Source: a bacterium BMS3Abin11
GTDB taxonomy: Bacteria; Pseudomonadota; Gammaproteobacteria; BMS3Bbin11
Direction of reading: 5' to 3'
NCBI GenBank assembly: GCA_002897635.1
Contig: BDTD01000033.1
Location: forward strand, 62,001-126,000
Length of the DNA stretch: 64,000 nt
Part shown: in pieces, positions 1 to 8,313 of the stretch
Layout of the letters: each line of letters starts with the position of its first letter
Position numbering within the stretch: position 1 is the first letter of the stretch
Notes under the pieces: model-generated
Seen by the model: the letters and a program-made list of their open reading frames with translations, nothing else
Told to the model about the DNA's origin: nothing
Databases searched by the model: none
Translations under genes and position numbers: made by a program

Positions 1-633
1 CAATGTATCGAGGTCGCCAAACTCTTCAAGCAACTTCGCTGCCGTTTTTGGTCCAATCTTGGGCACACCGGGAATATTGTCAGAAGGATCCCCCACCAGC
101 GTCAGATAATCAATAAACCTGTCTGCAGACACGCCAAAGCGTGCCTTAACACCCTCAACATCCATCACCCTGTTATCCATAGTATTGACCAGCGTGACAT
201 GCTCATTGACCAGCTGCGCCATATCCTTGTCGCCTGTTGATATCAGCACCTCAACTGAGTTCTCCACCGCCTGCGCCGCCAGTGTACCGATCACATCATC
301 TGCCTCGACGCCTTCAATCACCAGCAGGGGAAGGCCCATAGCCTCAATAATTTCATATAGAAAAGGTACCTGGCTGCGCAGCTCATCCGGCATCGGCGGG
401 CGGTTGGCCTTGTACTCTTCGTACAGGTCATTACGAAATGTTTTGCCTTTGGCATCAAATACCATGGCGATATATTCAGGCTGATACTGCTTCAGAAGAC
501 TGCGCGTCATATTAATCACACCGTAGATGGCTCCGGTAGGCTGACCTTCGGAATTATTCAGCCCGGGCATGGCGTGGAAGGCGCGGTAGAGATAGGAAGA
601 ACCGTCGACGAGGATGATGGGGGGTTTTGACAT
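1..633 (-). CDS. polA: DNA polymerase I, N-terminal part (runs off the window)
   Basis: This encodes the first 211 residues of DNA polymerase I, the repair and Okazaki-fragment polymerase. The visible part is the 5'-3' exonuclease domain: it opens with a [16 protein letters not shown] stretch and contains GDKDMAQLV and a helix-hairpin-helix region [20 protein letters not shown], both typical of PolA. The ATG lies at 631-633 on the reverse strand; the 3' portion (Klenow domains) is outside the window. The DUF2782 gene at 1756 is a frequent gammaproteobacterial polA neighbour. The gene is followed upstream by a heptamer array beginning only a few bases from its start codon. Confidence 0.97.
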   Translation of the reverse strand, partial: MSKPPIILVDGSSYLYRAFHAMPGLNNSEGQPTGAIYGVINMTRSLLKQYQPEYIAMVFDAKGKTFRNDLYEEYKANRPPMPDELRSQVPFLYEIIEAMGLPLLVIEGVEADDVIGTLAAQAVENSVEVLISTGDKDMAQLVNEHVTLVNTMDNRVMDVEGVKARFGVSADRFIDYLTLVGDPSDNIPGVPKIGPKTAAKLLEEFGDLDTL

Positions 634-637
634 GGGC

Positions 638-685
638 TTTACGATTTACGATTTACGATTTACGATTTACGATTTACGATTTACG
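638..685. repeat. Tandem heptamer array, unit TTTACGA
   Basis: About 6.5 tandem copies of a 7-bp unit (TTTACGA) lie directly upstream of the polA start. This is one of many heptamer arrays in the window, each with its own unit sequence. No coding function is apparent; it must lie inside the polA 5' leader or promoter. Confidence 0.9.
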
Positions 686-742
686 GAAGTATATGTGATT
701 CCTGAACTCTTTGTTTAATTGTCGCGCTGCTACAAATACAGT

Positions 743-817
743 TGTAGGAGCATCACTTGGCGCGATTGTTTAAATCTTGTATCAAAGCATAATTATCGCG
801 CCGAGCGACGCCCTACA
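743..817. repeat. GTAGG-type intergenic palindrome
   Basis: An imperfect inverted repeat with arms starting TGTAGGAGC and ending GCCCTACA, with internal GGCGCGAT and ATCGCGCC. It sits between the divergent polA and LOG genes. The same family recurs at 3010, 4054, 33064, 37922 and 50513. Together with the heptamer array it fills the gap 634-859, where I see no gene. Confidence 0.8.
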
Positions 818-859
818 AAAGCCATTTCTTTACCGCCTCTATCGTGCTAAAACACAACC

Positions 860-1588
860 ATGACAAAAAGAACCAACAGCCCGCAAGTCACCAAACTGCC
901 CCGCACGTCGACGCGTAAACTTTCCCGCCAGTCATGGAAGGTCTTTCAGGTCATGGCCGAGTTTGTTGAGGGCTATGAAAAACTGGCAGAAATCCATCCC
1001 TCTGTCAGCATCTTCGGCTCCGCCCGATTCGACCCCGAGCACCCGTCCAGCAAGCTAACTGAAGAAATTGCACTGAAGCTGTCAAATTCGGGTTTCTCTG
1101 TAGTCAGCGGCGGCGGACCAGGCATCATGGAGGCGGCCAATAAGGGTGCTTTCGCTGGCAAGTCACCAAGCATTGGCCTGAATATCGAACTGCCTCATGA
1201 GCAGAACTCCAATCCCTATCAGGACATTGAACTGACGTTCCGGCACTTTTTCTCGCGCAAGGTCATGTTCGTCAAATTTGCCACTGCCTATGTAGTGATG
1301 CCCGGTGGATTCGGTACGCTGGATGAATTCGCAGAGATCCTGACCCTGGTACAAACCGGCAAGTCACGCCGCATCCCCATAATTCTTGTCGATTCCGATT
1401 TCTGGTCCGGTCTCGTAGACTGGTTTAGCAACACACTGGTAAAGGCAGGCACCATCACCGAATCTGATCTGGACCTGATTCAAATTATCGACGATCCGGA
1501 CGAGGTGGTAGAAGCGATATTCTGCTATTACCAGCATCGCCGCTTTGAACCCACAGAAGAAGAGGCAGAATTGCAGTTAAATCTTTAG
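860..1588 (+). CDS. LOG-family Rossmann-fold protein (TIGR00730)
   Basis: The 242-residue product belongs to the LOG / 'lysine decarboxylase-like' family. Characterised members are nucleoside 5'-monophosphate phosphoribohydrolases that release free bases (cytokinins in plants and some bacteria). It shows both family signatures: the phosphate-binding GGGPGIMEAANKGAF near residue 87 and PGGFGTLDE near residue 150. The N-terminal 45 residues are basic and probably flexible. The ATG at 860 has no convincing Shine-Dalgarno sequence. The physiological substrate is not deducible here; bacterial members are often misnamed lysine decarboxylases. Confidence 0.9.
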   Translation: MTKRTNSPQVTKLPRTSTRKLSRQSWKVFQVMAEFVEGYEKLAEIHPSVSIFGSARFDPEHPSSKLTEEIALKLSNSGFSVVSGGGPGIMEAANKGAFAGKSPSIGLNIELPHEQNSNPYQDIELTFRHFFSRKVMFVKFATAYVVMPGGFGTLDEFAEILTLVQTGKSRRIPIILVDSDFWSGLVDWFSNTLVKAGTITESDLDLIQIIDDPDEVVEAIFCYYQHRRFEPTEEEAELQLNL

Positions 1589-1603
1589 ACCTTTAGATCA
1601 AAG

Positions 1604-1683
1604 ATCAAGGATTAAGGATTAAGGATTAAGGATTATCAAAATCGTAACGAGTTTTCTTTCATCCTTCATCTTTAATCCTCCAT
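1604..1683. repeat. Heptamer hairpin element, units AAGGATT / TTCATCC
   Basis: About four copies of ATTAAGG are followed by a non-repeated core (ATTATCAAAATCGTAACG then GTTTTC) and by a TTTCATC/CTTCATC arm. The same core, with one substitution, joins the two much longer arms at 6004-6238, so these are two copies of one composite element differing in copy number. Confidence 0.85.
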
Positions 1684-1755
1684 CTGCCTTTCCACCTTGC
1701 GTTGCAAGGATGATGGTAGTGTAATATCAGAAAACCTTCCTGCAAGGACATAACA

Positions 1756-2106
1756 ATGCATAAGCTCCTGATTTTCACATTTCTTTTTTTTCCACCTATT
1801 GCTGTCGCCCAGAATATAAAGCACCCTGAAGAGGCTACACCAACTAGCCGATCACAGGAAAATGTGGCCGATGAGCCTGAAGGATTCGATCCCGGGGGTG
1901 CCGAAATCAAAATTATTACTGAAGGAGATATGACCTTCAAGGAATATAGCCTGAACGGAAAAGTCTATATGGTGAAAATTCAGCAGAAAGGATTTCCTCC
2001 TTACTATCTTATTGATCGTAATGGTGATGGACGGATGGATGAACAGGTCAGTGAGTTGATGGGACCCGCGGCTCCACCACCGAACTGGGTTTTGTTTCGT
2101 TGGTGA
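1756..2106 (+). CDS. DUF2782 family secreted protein
   Basis: This is a small (116-residue) exported protein. Residues 1-19 form a signal peptide ending VAQ. The C-terminal half, with ITEGDMTFKEY, YLIDRNGDGR and a terminal PPNWVLFRW, matches the DUF2782 family, which is found beside polA in many gammaproteobacteria. An AAGGA ribosome binding site precedes the ATG by about 8 nt. The function of the family is unknown. The RNGDGR segment resembles an EF-hand-like loop, but a single short loop does not prove calcium binding. Confidence 0.85.
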   Translation: MHKLLIFTFLFFPPIAVAQNIKHPEEATPTSRSQENVADEPEGFDPGGAEIKIITEGDMTFKEYSLNGKVYMVKIQQKGFPPYYLIDRNGDGRMDEQVSELMGPAAPPPNWVLFRW

Positions 2107-2178
2107 ACAGAATGTTTTACGTTTTAAAAAAAGATAAAAAAATATATCCTCATTTTGATACAGACAAAGGAGAAAATT

Positions 2179-2883
2179 ATGCAGGTAAATAGCGTAAGTG
2201 CAGAGCAGGGTGCGAGATGGTTTAAGTGTGGATGGGATCTGTTTAAACAGGACTTTGGAACCTGGTTTATTATGTTCCTGATACTTGTCGGCTTATCTAT
2301 TGTATTGAGTTTTATACCCTTTATAGGGTCACTGGCTTTGATGATTATTTCCCCAGCCCTGATGGGTGGCTTTATGTACGCAGCCTCTGAGATGGATAAT
2401 GGCAACAAGATTGAAATCGGCTATTTGTTTCAGGGTTTCAGAGATAAGGAGCGTATGAACAAGCTGCTTATACTGGGTGGAATATATCTGCTAGTGCAGG
2501 TTCTTTTTATATTCATCATGTTTTCATTGGTTGGCGGAACCTTAATGATGACTGCAAGTCAGACGGGTAATGTTGATCCTGCAGCGATGATGACTTCGGG
2601 TATGGGATTATTAATGCTACTGGCCTTCCTTGTCGTACTGACTATCATGCTGGGTTTTATATATGCCACACCGCTGATTATGCTCGACAATGTGTCGCCG
2701 ATTGAATCAATCAAGGCAAGTTACTCAGCTAGCTTTAAAAACATCCTGCCACTACTGGTTTTCGGCCTTGTCTATTTGCTGCTTGGTATCGTAGCTGCTA
2801 TTCCGATATTACTGGGTTTTCTGATATTGATACCTGTATCGATACTGGCGATGTACTGTAGTTATAAATCGATATTTCATTAA
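2179..2883 (+). CDS. BPSS1780-type integral membrane protein
   Basis: The 234-residue protein has about five to six hydrophobic segments (roughly residues 28-60, 95-125, 140-170 and 185-225). Its start, with GARWFKCGWDLFKQDFGTW, resembles the BPSS1780 family of uncharacterised inner-membrane proteins. I place the start at the ATG at 2179 because an AAAGGAG ribosome binding site lies just upstream; an ATG 24 bp earlier has none. No catalytic motifs are visible and no function is assigned. Confidence 0.8.
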   Translation: MQVNSVSAEQGARWFKCGWDLFKQDFGTWFIMFLILVGLSIVLSFIPFIGSLALMIISPALMGGFMYAASEMDNGNKIEIGYLFQGFRDKERMNKLLILGGIYLLVQVLFIFIMFSLVGGTLMMTASQTGNVDPAAMMTSGMGLLMLLAFLVVLTIMLGFIYATPLIMLDNVSPIESIKASYSASFKNILPLLVFGLVYLLLGIVAAIPILLGFLILIPVSILAMYCSYKSIFH

Positions 2884-2887
2884 AAAT

Positions 2888-2983
2888 TAAAGGGGTCGGA
2901 GTCACACTTCGACTCCAAGTTAAAGGAGTCGGATTAAACGAATTAAAGGGGGTCGGAGTCGCACTTCGACTCCGGCCCCTTTA
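2888..2983. repeat. Two GGGGTCGGAGTC-type palindromes (REP-like)
   Basis: Two related palindromic units lie in tandem: an imperfect one at about 2888-2935 and a better one at 2943-2983 (AAAGGGGGTCGGAGTC, a CACTT loop, then GACTCC and CCCCTTT). A third, perfect copy overlaps the ispE stop codon at 13176. Palindromes of this type are often REP-like sequences moved by REP-associated tyrosine transposases, none of which is in this window. Confidence 0.8.
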
Positions 2984-3009
2984 ACTCTATAAATTACTGA
3001 ATAGGACTT

Positions 3010-3082
3010 TGTAGGTGCGAATTCATTCGCACAGGGTCGATATAGCGCGATTCATATTTGTTCGAATGAATTCGAGCCTACA
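3010..3082. repeat. GTAGG-type palindrome with GCGAATTCATTCGC arms
   Basis: The left unit GTAGGTGCGAATTCATTCGC is itself palindromic. It pairs loosely with a right unit GAATGAATTCGAGCCTACA about 40 bp away. It occupies the gap upstream of the hypothetical gene at 3123 and belongs to the same family as the repeats at 33064 and 50513. Confidence 0.8.
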
Positions 3083-3122
3083 GCGGATTGTCCACACAGG
3101 TTCTTAAAACTCAAAAGATTGA

Positions 3123-3509
3123 ATGGCTAAAATACTAATCTACCTATTTGTCTCTCTGTTGCTGGCAAGCATTTCTATTACAGCCTTTGCCCGTGAACCT
3201 GAAATTCGCCTGTATAAAATGACCCGTGACGGCCATTCAGAAAAGTATATGCTTTTTGGTAAGGGCGACAATCCGGGCTGTCACAACACGCCCTATACCT
3301 ATCATGTCTATAAAGTAGCCGTCCTTGCCTTTAAAAACTGCAGCGTCTATTCGGCAAAAGACTGCCCTCCTGCGACCATCCTGCCTGCCTACTGGAAGAA
3401 CAAGGACAAGGCCTCAACAAAAATGAAGCAGGGTACACGCTGGTTTCTGACTCGCGATGGCAGTGAAGTCGCTGTCGCGTCCTGGTCCTGCGAAGTAGAA
3501 AAACCTTAA
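3123..3509 (+). CDS. Hypothetical exported cysteine-containing protein
   Basis: The 128-residue product begins with a clear signal peptide (hydrophobic residues 5-21, probable cleavage after AFA). The mature part carries four cysteines (in PGCHN, KNCSV, KDCPP, WSCEV), suggesting two disulfides in the periplasm. I do not recognise the family. It ends 6 bp before the TRAP small permease gene and may be co-transcribed with it. It is too small, and lacks the fold features, to be a TRAP substrate-binding protein. Confidence 0.7.
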   Translation: MAKILIYLFVSLLLASISITAFAREPEIRLYKMTRDGHSEKYMLFGKGDNPGCHNTPYTYHVYKVAVLAFKNCSVYSAKDCPPATILPAYWKNKDKASTKMKQGTRWFLTRDGSEVAVASWSCEVEKP

Positions 3510-3515
3510 CCGAAA

Positions 3516-4025
3516 ATGCAAAAGATTATCCAGATAATTGATCGCATCAACGATGTGACTGGCCGCAGTATCGCCTGGTTAACGCTGGCGATGGTGCTGG
3601 TCACCTTTCTAATTGTGGTTCTACGCTACGCTTTCAGCATCGGCTGGATCGCCATGCAGGAGTCTGTCGTCTATCTGCACACAATAGTTTTTATGCTGGG
3701 TGCTGCCTACACCCTGAAACAAAACGGTCATGTCCGTGTCGATATTTTCTACGAAAAAATGAGCGCCCGTGGCAAGGCCTGGGTTGACCTGTCAGGCGCC
3801 CTGCTGCTGCTAGTGCCCTTCTGCCTGTTTATCATAGTGATTTCCTGGAACTACGTCGGCCTGTCCTGGTCATTGCTGGAAGGCTCCCGAGATGCTGGCG
3901 GACTGCCTGCTGTGTTCCTGCTGAAAACGACTATACCGGTTATGGCAGGTCTGCTGATGCTGCAGGGCATCGCGCAGGCATTGCGCAGCATCCTTCTGTT
4001 GAGTGGGCGGGAAATGCCGAAATGA
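3516..4025 (+). CDS. dctQ: TRAP transporter small membrane subunit (DctQ type)
   Basis: The 169-residue protein has four predicted transmembrane helices (about residues 20-40, 48-70, 90-115, 135-155) in the pattern of TRAP small permeases, with the family-typical MQESVVYLHTIVFMLGAAYTL and GHVRVDIFY segments. TRAP systems import organic acids and related solutes using ion gradients and a periplasmic binding protein. The large subunit follows at 4175. No DctP-like binding-protein gene is adjacent, so the substrate cannot be inferred. Confidence 0.92.
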   Translation: MQKIIQIIDRINDVTGRSIAWLTLAMVLVTFLIVVLRYAFSIGWIAMQESVVYLHTIVFMLGAAYTLKQNGHVRVDIFYEKMSARGKAWVDLSGALLLLVPFCLFIIVISWNYVGLSWSLLEGSRDAGGLPAVFLLKTTIPVMAGLLMLQGIAQALRSILLLSGREMPK

Positions 4026-4053
4026 CCACTAGTCGAGGGGATCTCAATAATTT

Positions 4054-4126
4054 TGTAGGCGCGTCGCTCGGCGCGGTAGTTTTTATGCACGCTTCAGTCT
4101 AATCGCGCCGAGCGACGCGCCTACAA
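4054..4126. repeat. GTAGG-type palindrome between the two TRAP subunit genes
   Basis: A strong inverted repeat: TGTAGGCGCGTCGCTCGGCG on the left, and ATCGCGCCGAGCGACGCGCC with CTACA on the right, around a ~25-bp loop. It splits what is normally a compact dctQ-dctM pair and could form a long mRNA hairpin. Confidence 0.9.
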
Positions 4127-4174
4127 CATATATTCGACTACCGCGTAATCCTCCCCAAAAAAATTCTTTTAAAA

Positions 4175-5548
4175 ATGACTGAATTAATGCCCCTGTTCAT
4201 GTTTCTGGTCGCAGGACTTATCCTGATGTCCGGTTACCCTGTTGCCTTTGCCCTGGCAGGTAGTGCGCTGATTTTTTCCCTGATTGGCAGTATGACCGGT
4301 GGCTTCGACAGTACCTTCCTGGCCGCCATGCCCAGCCGTTTATTCGGCATCATGACTAACGAGACCCTGATTGCAGTGCCCCTGTTTGTATTTATGGGTG
4401 CCATGCTTGAACGTTCGCGGGTAGCCGAAGAATTACTTGATGCCATGACGGCACTGTTCGGTAAGTTGCGCGGCGGGCTGGGTATCTCGGTTGTTCTGGT
4501 CGGCATGCTGATGGCAGCCAGCACCGGTATCGTCGGTGCTACCGTAGTGACCATGGGCATGATGGCTCTACCCACCATGTTGAAGCGTAACTATGACCCT
4601 GCGATAGCCTGCGGCACGATTTGCGCCTCCGGTACTCTCGGGCAAATCATCCCGCCATCAATCATTCTGGTGCTGTTGGGCGATGTGCTGTCATCTGCCT
4701 TTCAACAGGCACAACTTGATATGGGCATCTTCTCCCCGGATACGGTTTCCGTCGGTGATCTGTTCGCCGGGGCAATTATACCCGGCCTGATTCTGGTCGT
4801 TATGTATATCATTTATCTTTTGACGATGGCATGGCTGCGGCCACAAACTATGCCAGCACCGGAGGACAGCAGAGATGACAACAATTCATGGGCAGCACTA
4901 CTGTCTGCCCTGTTCCCGCCACTGCTACTTATCGTCTCGGTGCTCGGCTCGATACTGGGTGGACTCGCCACCCCCACAGAAGCGGCGTCGGTCGGCGCAG
5001 TCGGTGCCATACTGCTCGCCCTGGCAAGAAAAAGCTGCACTATTAAAATACTACAGGAGGTCGCCAGGTCAACACTGAAAGTCACTAGCATGGTATTCAT
5101 GATTCTCATCGGAGCCTCCCTGTTCTCACTAGTTTTTCGCGGTTACGGTGGGGATGATCTCATCGCAGAACTGCTAGACAACTTACCAGGTGGTGTGGTC
5201 GGTTCCATGGTCGTGGTGATGCTGGTCATGTTCCTGCTCGGCTTTATTCTCGACTTTATCGAAATTACCTTCGTCGTGGTACCCATCGTCGGCCCGATAT
5301 TACTCAGCATGGGCATAGACCCAGTTTGGCTGGGAATCATGATCGCCATAAATCTACAAACATCTTTCCTGACGCCACCCTTCGGCTTTGCCCTGTTCTA
5401 TCTGCGTGGTGTAGCACCAAAGTCGGTGACTACCGGACAAATCTATCGCGGCGTAATGCCATTTATAGCGATTCAATTACTGATGCTGCTTCTGCTAGCT
5501 TACTGGCCGGAGCTGGCGACCTGGTTGCCGGGGCTTATTTATGGATAA
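4175..5548 (+). CDS. dctM: TRAP transporter large permease (DctM type)
   Basis: The 457-residue protein is the transport-catalysing subunit of a TRAP system, with about 12 hydrophobic helices. Family features include GYPVAFALAGSAL near the N-terminus, ASGTLGQIIPPSI near residue 155, ATPTEAASVGAVGA near residue 268 and the C-terminal LTPPFGFALFYLRGVAP. It is slightly longer than the typical 425-430 residues because of a hydrophilic insert around residues 220-240. The start ATG at 4175 lies behind an A-rich stretch with only weak ribosome-binding resemblance. Confidence 0.93.
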   Translation: MTELMPLFMFLVAGLILMSGYPVAFALAGSALIFSLIGSMTGGFDSTFLAAMPSRLFGIMTNETLIAVPLFVFMGAMLERSRVAEELLDAMTALFGKLRGGLGISVVLVGMLMAASTGIVGATVVTMGMMALPTMLKRNYDPAIACGTICASGTLGQIIPPSIILVLLGDVLSSAFQQAQLDMGIFSPDTVSVGDLFAGAIIPGLILVVMYIIYLLTMAWLRPQTMPAPEDSRDDNNSWAALLSALFPPLLLIVSVLGSILGGLATPTEAASVGAVGAILLALARKSCTIKILQEVARSTLKVTSMVFMILIGASLFSLVFRGYGGDDLIAELLDNLPGGVVGSMVVVMLVMFLLGFILDFIEITFVVVPIVGPILLSMGIDPVWLGIMIAINLQTSFLTPPFGFALFYLRGVAPKSVTTGQIYRGVMPFIAIQLLMLLLLAYWPELATWLPGLIYG

Positions 5549-5691
5549 TTAAAAACGCTATAGTTAGGGGGCCTCCTGCGATTAAACGTAAAAAGATGCC
5601 CGAAGCCAGAGTCTGTACCCGGTGTGTTCACAGGTGCAGAAGGTTAGATGCTATGAGGTTCTGGCTCCGAGCATGGACGGGTAGTGATACG

Positions 5692-5823
5692 CTAGATCGG
5701 CTTATCACCAAAATTCTTGAATAATTCAAGCCCACCCGATCCGTTGTCGGTGATACGAATACGGGTGTACTTTGCAACATAAACAACCATAACGACAACC
5801 AGGGCATTTAAAATCAATGACAT
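5692..5823 (-). CDS. Small single-pass membrane protein, 43 residues
   Basis: A 43-residue protein starts at the ATG at 5821-5823 (reverse strand), 4 nt behind a GGAGG Shine-Dalgarno sequence, which is strong evidence that it is translated. Residues 2-17 form one hydrophobic helix (LILNALVVVMVVYVAK). The rest is a short polar tail rich in charged residues. I do not recognise the family. It is isolated between dctM and the heptamer array, and the AT-rich region 5824-5990 upstream presumably holds its promoter. Confidence 0.6.
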   Translation of the reverse strand: MSLILNALVVVMVVYVAKYTRIRITDNGSGGLELFKNFGDKPI

Positions 5824-6003
5824 AAAGCCCTCCTTCAAGGAACAGTTCCTTAATTTATTTGGTTCGCGCCATCGTACCATAAGTATATTAACATATTCTT
5901 ATGGTATAGAGAAACTCTGTATAGGACAATGTATATATCGGAGCAGTATTTTTTTTCGAGCAATTAGCGAAACTGCGGAATAGTTTGGAGGCGCCTGTCG
6001 TTG

Positions 6004-6238
6004 ATTAAGGATTAAGGATTAAGGATTAAGGATTAAGGATTAAGGATTAAGGATTAAGGATTAAGGATTAAGGATTAAGGATTAAGGATTAAGGATTAAG
6101 GATTAAGGATTATCAAAATCGTAACGGGTTTTCTTTCATCTTTCATCTTTCATCTTTCATCTTTCATCCTTCATCTTTCATCTTTCATCCTTCATCTTTC
6201 ATCTTTCATCCTTCATCTTTCATCCTTCATCCTTCATC
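6004..6238. repeat. Large two-armed heptamer array, units ATTAAGG and TTTCATC/CTTCATC
   Basis: The left arm has about 15.5 uninterrupted copies of ATTAAGG (6004-6113). The right arm has exactly 15 copies of YTTCATC (6134-6238), where Y alternates irregularly between T and C. Read on opposite strands the arms are similar (GATTAAG against GATGAAG), so the whole can fold as an imperfect hairpin. The ~20-bp core between them is shared with the element at 1604. The right arm overlaps the last codons of prmC. Confidence 0.95.
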
Positions 6239-7065
6239 TGGCTCCCCCCAGTTACCCGATCGTTACCACCATAATCTTTTTCGGTGAATATCTCTTTAAA
6301 ACCCTCGTTACATAGCAGTTCGGTCACCTTTATTGCCTGGTCGTAACCATGCTCCAGTAACAAAAAGCCACTGGGCTTCAAATGCAACACGCTGTCGGAG
6401 ATGATCTTCCGGATAGCATCCAGCCCATCACCCCCGGAAATCAGTGCATGATCTGGTTCAGCAGGCAGGTCGCTCTGTTTCAGATGGGGGTCATCCACAG
6501 GAATATACGGAGGATTGCAGATGATCATTTCAAATAGCCTGTTTTTTATCGGCTGGAACCACGAGCCGGCAGCAAAACTGATATTTTTGACGCCCTGTAA
6601 ACGAGCGTTTTCCTTTGCGATGACCAGGGCGGCCATTGACAGGTCTGTGGCGATAATGTCACACAGTGGGCGCTCCCTTGCGAGGACAAGGGCAATGGCA
6701 CCGCTGCCCGTCCCCAGATCGGCAATCTGCCACCTGGCATCTGCCGGTATCCGCTGTAGCGCCTGCTCGACCAGGCATTCTGTGTCTGGTCGAGGAATCA
6801 GTACATCGGGGGTTACCTGCAGGTCCATGTCCCAGAAGCCACGGCTGCCGGTGATGTAAGCGAGTGGTTCGCCTGCTATTCTACGTTTTATTGCAGAGTC
6901 AAATTGCTGACACTGCTTTTCTGATAGCTCTTCATCGGGATGAATGAGTTGATGACTGCGACTGATGCCGCAGATTTCAGCCAGTAATAATTCGCTTTCC
7001 TGCCTGGCTTCAGGTCCTGTCAATTTTGACCGGGCTTCTTTGAGCAGTTCAAGTAGGGTGGGCAC
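6220..7065 (-). CDS. prmC: Release factor glutamine N5-methyltransferase PrmC (HemK)
   Basis: The 281-residue SAM-dependent enzyme methylates the glutamine of the GGQ motif of release factors RF1 and RF2. It has the SAM-binding ADLGTGSGAIALVLA near residue 115 and the diagnostic ICNPPYIP near residue 185. Translation starts at a GTG at 7063-7065. It lies downstream of prfA, its substrate's gene, in the classical hemA-prfA-prmC order. The C-terminal MKDEG and the stop codon are read from the heptamer array, so the array has replaced or extended the native 3' end. Confidence 0.96.
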   Translation of the reverse strand: MPTLLELLKEARSKLTGPEARQESELLLAEICGISRSHQLIHPDEELSEKQCQQFDSAIKRRIAGEPLAYITGSRGFWDMDLQVTPDVLIPRPDTECLVEQALQRIPADARWQIADLGTGSGAIALVLARERPLCDIIATDLSMAALVIAKENARLQGVKNISFAAGSWFQPIKNRLFEMIICNPPYIPVDDPHLKQSDLPAEPDHALISGGDGLDAIRKIISDSVLHLKPSGFLLLEHGYDQAIKVTELLCNEGFKEIFTEKDYGGNDRVTGGSQMKDEG

Positions 7066-7073
7066 TGGGGAGG

Positions 7074-7132
7074 CGGTTTACAGTTTACGGTTTACGGTTT
7101 TGCGTAAAACATAACACGTAATACGTAATACT
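7074..7132. repeat. Short heptamer element, unit GTTTACG
   Basis: About three GTTTACG-like copies are followed by CGTAAAACATAACACG and ACGTAATACGTAATAC, forming a small imperfect hairpin between prfA and prmC. Near-identical wording recurs at 27345-27388 and at 26135-26170, showing dispersal of this version. Confidence 0.75.
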
Positions 7133-7138
7133 TTGTCA

Positions 7139-8218
7139 TTAATTTTGATTCGCCAGCAAATCCGCCTGATGTTCAGTTACCAGTGGCTCGATGATCATAT
7201 CCAGATTACCGGCCATCAGTTCATCTAGCTTGTAGAGCGTCAGGTTGATGCGATGGTCGGTTACCCTGCCCTGCGAGAAGTTGTAGGTGCGGATACGTTC
7301 CGATCTATCGCCGCTGCCGACCAGAGATTTCCGTGTTTCGGCCTGTTCGGCCTGCTGTGCGCTCTGGATCTGATCCAGCAATCTTGACTGCAACACGCTC
7401 ATTGCGCGGGCCTTGTTTTTGTGTTGGGAGCGTTCATCCTGACATTCGACTACCATGCCGGTAGGCACGTGGGTGATACGTACAGCTGAATCAGTCTTGT
7501 TGACGTGCTGACCGCCTGAGCCGGATGCACGGTAGGTATCGATGCGCAGGTCGCCGGCATCAATATCTATCTCATCCACCTCGTCTGCTTCCGGCATGAC
7601 AGCAACAGTACAGGCCGATGTATGTACACGACCCTGGGTTTCAGTCTGCGGTACGCGCTGCACACGGTGAGCACCAGACTCAAATTTAAGACGGGAATAA
7701 ACACGCAGCCCGCTGATACGGGTAATGATCTCTTTGTAGCCCCCGTGTTCCCCGTCACTGTGGCTTAATACCTCGAGTTTCCATCGTTTCTTCTCAGCAT
7801 AAATACTGTACATACGGAACAGATCACCGGCAAACAATGCGGCTTCATCACCACCTGTACCCGCTCGAATTTCAAGAAATACGTTGCGCTCGTCATTGGG
7901 GTCTTTGGGAATCAGCAGTATACGTATCGCCTCCTGATGTTGCTCCATAGACTGTTCCAGCCCGCTGACCTCTTCCGCCGCCATTTCACGCATCTCGCGG
8001 TCTTCATCATCAAGCATCTGGAGTGCTGCATCGAGATCTGTTTTGCTTTGCTGCCATTGATGGTATCGCTCTACCACTGGTGATAATTCCGACATCTCTA
8101 CCGATAATTGGCGGAACTGATTCTGATCAGCTGCCACAGCGGGATCGGCCAGCATGGCATGGATTTCTTCCAGGCGTTGGCTTAGATGATCGAGTTTGCT
8201 GGTTATTGAGGGTTTCAT
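7139..8218 (-). CDS. prfA: Peptide chain release factor 1
   Basis: The 359-residue product is RF1, which reads UAA and UAG and triggers peptide release. The GGQ catalytic motif is present in [18 protein letters not shown] near residue 230, and the domain 2 codon-recognition region is intact. I place the start at the ATG at 8216-8218 ([12 protein letters not shown]), which gives a normal RF1 length. A 10-residue upstream extension is possible, but it would be translated from the heptamer repeat and is unlikely. It lies downstream of hemA and upstream of prmC. Confidence 0.97.
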   Translation of the reverse strand: MKPSITSKLDHLSQRLEEIHAMLADPAVAADQNQFRQLSVEMSELSPVVERYHQWQQSKTDLDAALQMLDDEDREMREMAAEEVSGLEQSMEQHQEAIRILLIPKDPNDERNVFLEIRAGTGGDEAALFAGDLFRMYSIYAEKKRWKLEVLSHSDGEHGGYKEIITRISGLRVYSRLKFESGAHRVQRVPQTETQGRVHTSACTVAVMPEADEVDEIDIDAGDLRIDTYRASGSGGQHVNKTDSAVRITHVPTGMVVECQDERSQHKNKARAMSVLQSRLLDQIQSAQQAEQAETRKSLVGSGDRSERIRTYNFSQGRVTDHRINLTLYKLDELMAGNLDMIIEPLVTEHQADLLANQN

Positions 8219-8225
8219 GGAAAAA

Positions 8226-8309
8226 AAGTTCCAAGTTCCAAGTTCCAAGTTCCAAGTACACTAATCCTCGTTCTTATATCTTGGAACTTGGAACTTGGAA
8301 CTTGGAACT
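8226..8309. repeat. Heptamer hairpin, units AAGTTCC / TTGGAAC
   Basis: About four copies of AAGTTCC (8227-8256), a 25-bp spacer, then about four copies of TTGGAAC (8281-8309). The two arms are exact reverse complements in sequence type and would form a 28-bp hairpin between hemA and prfA. The same heptamer word recurs at 17229-17318. Confidence 0.95.
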
Positions 8310-8313
8310 GCAT

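Noticed and set aside
5326-5724. 132-codon plus-strand ORF over the dctM 3' end
   Set aside because: Mostly a shadow frame of dctM; the unique part has no ribosome binding site or conserved pattern.
6004-6238. CRISPR array
   Set aside because: Repeat units are 7 bp and contiguous, with no spacers, and no cas genes are nearby.
8219-8248. N-terminal extension of RF1 from an upstream start
   Set aside because: The extra 10 residues are read from the heptamer array; the ATG at 8218 gives the normal RF1 length.
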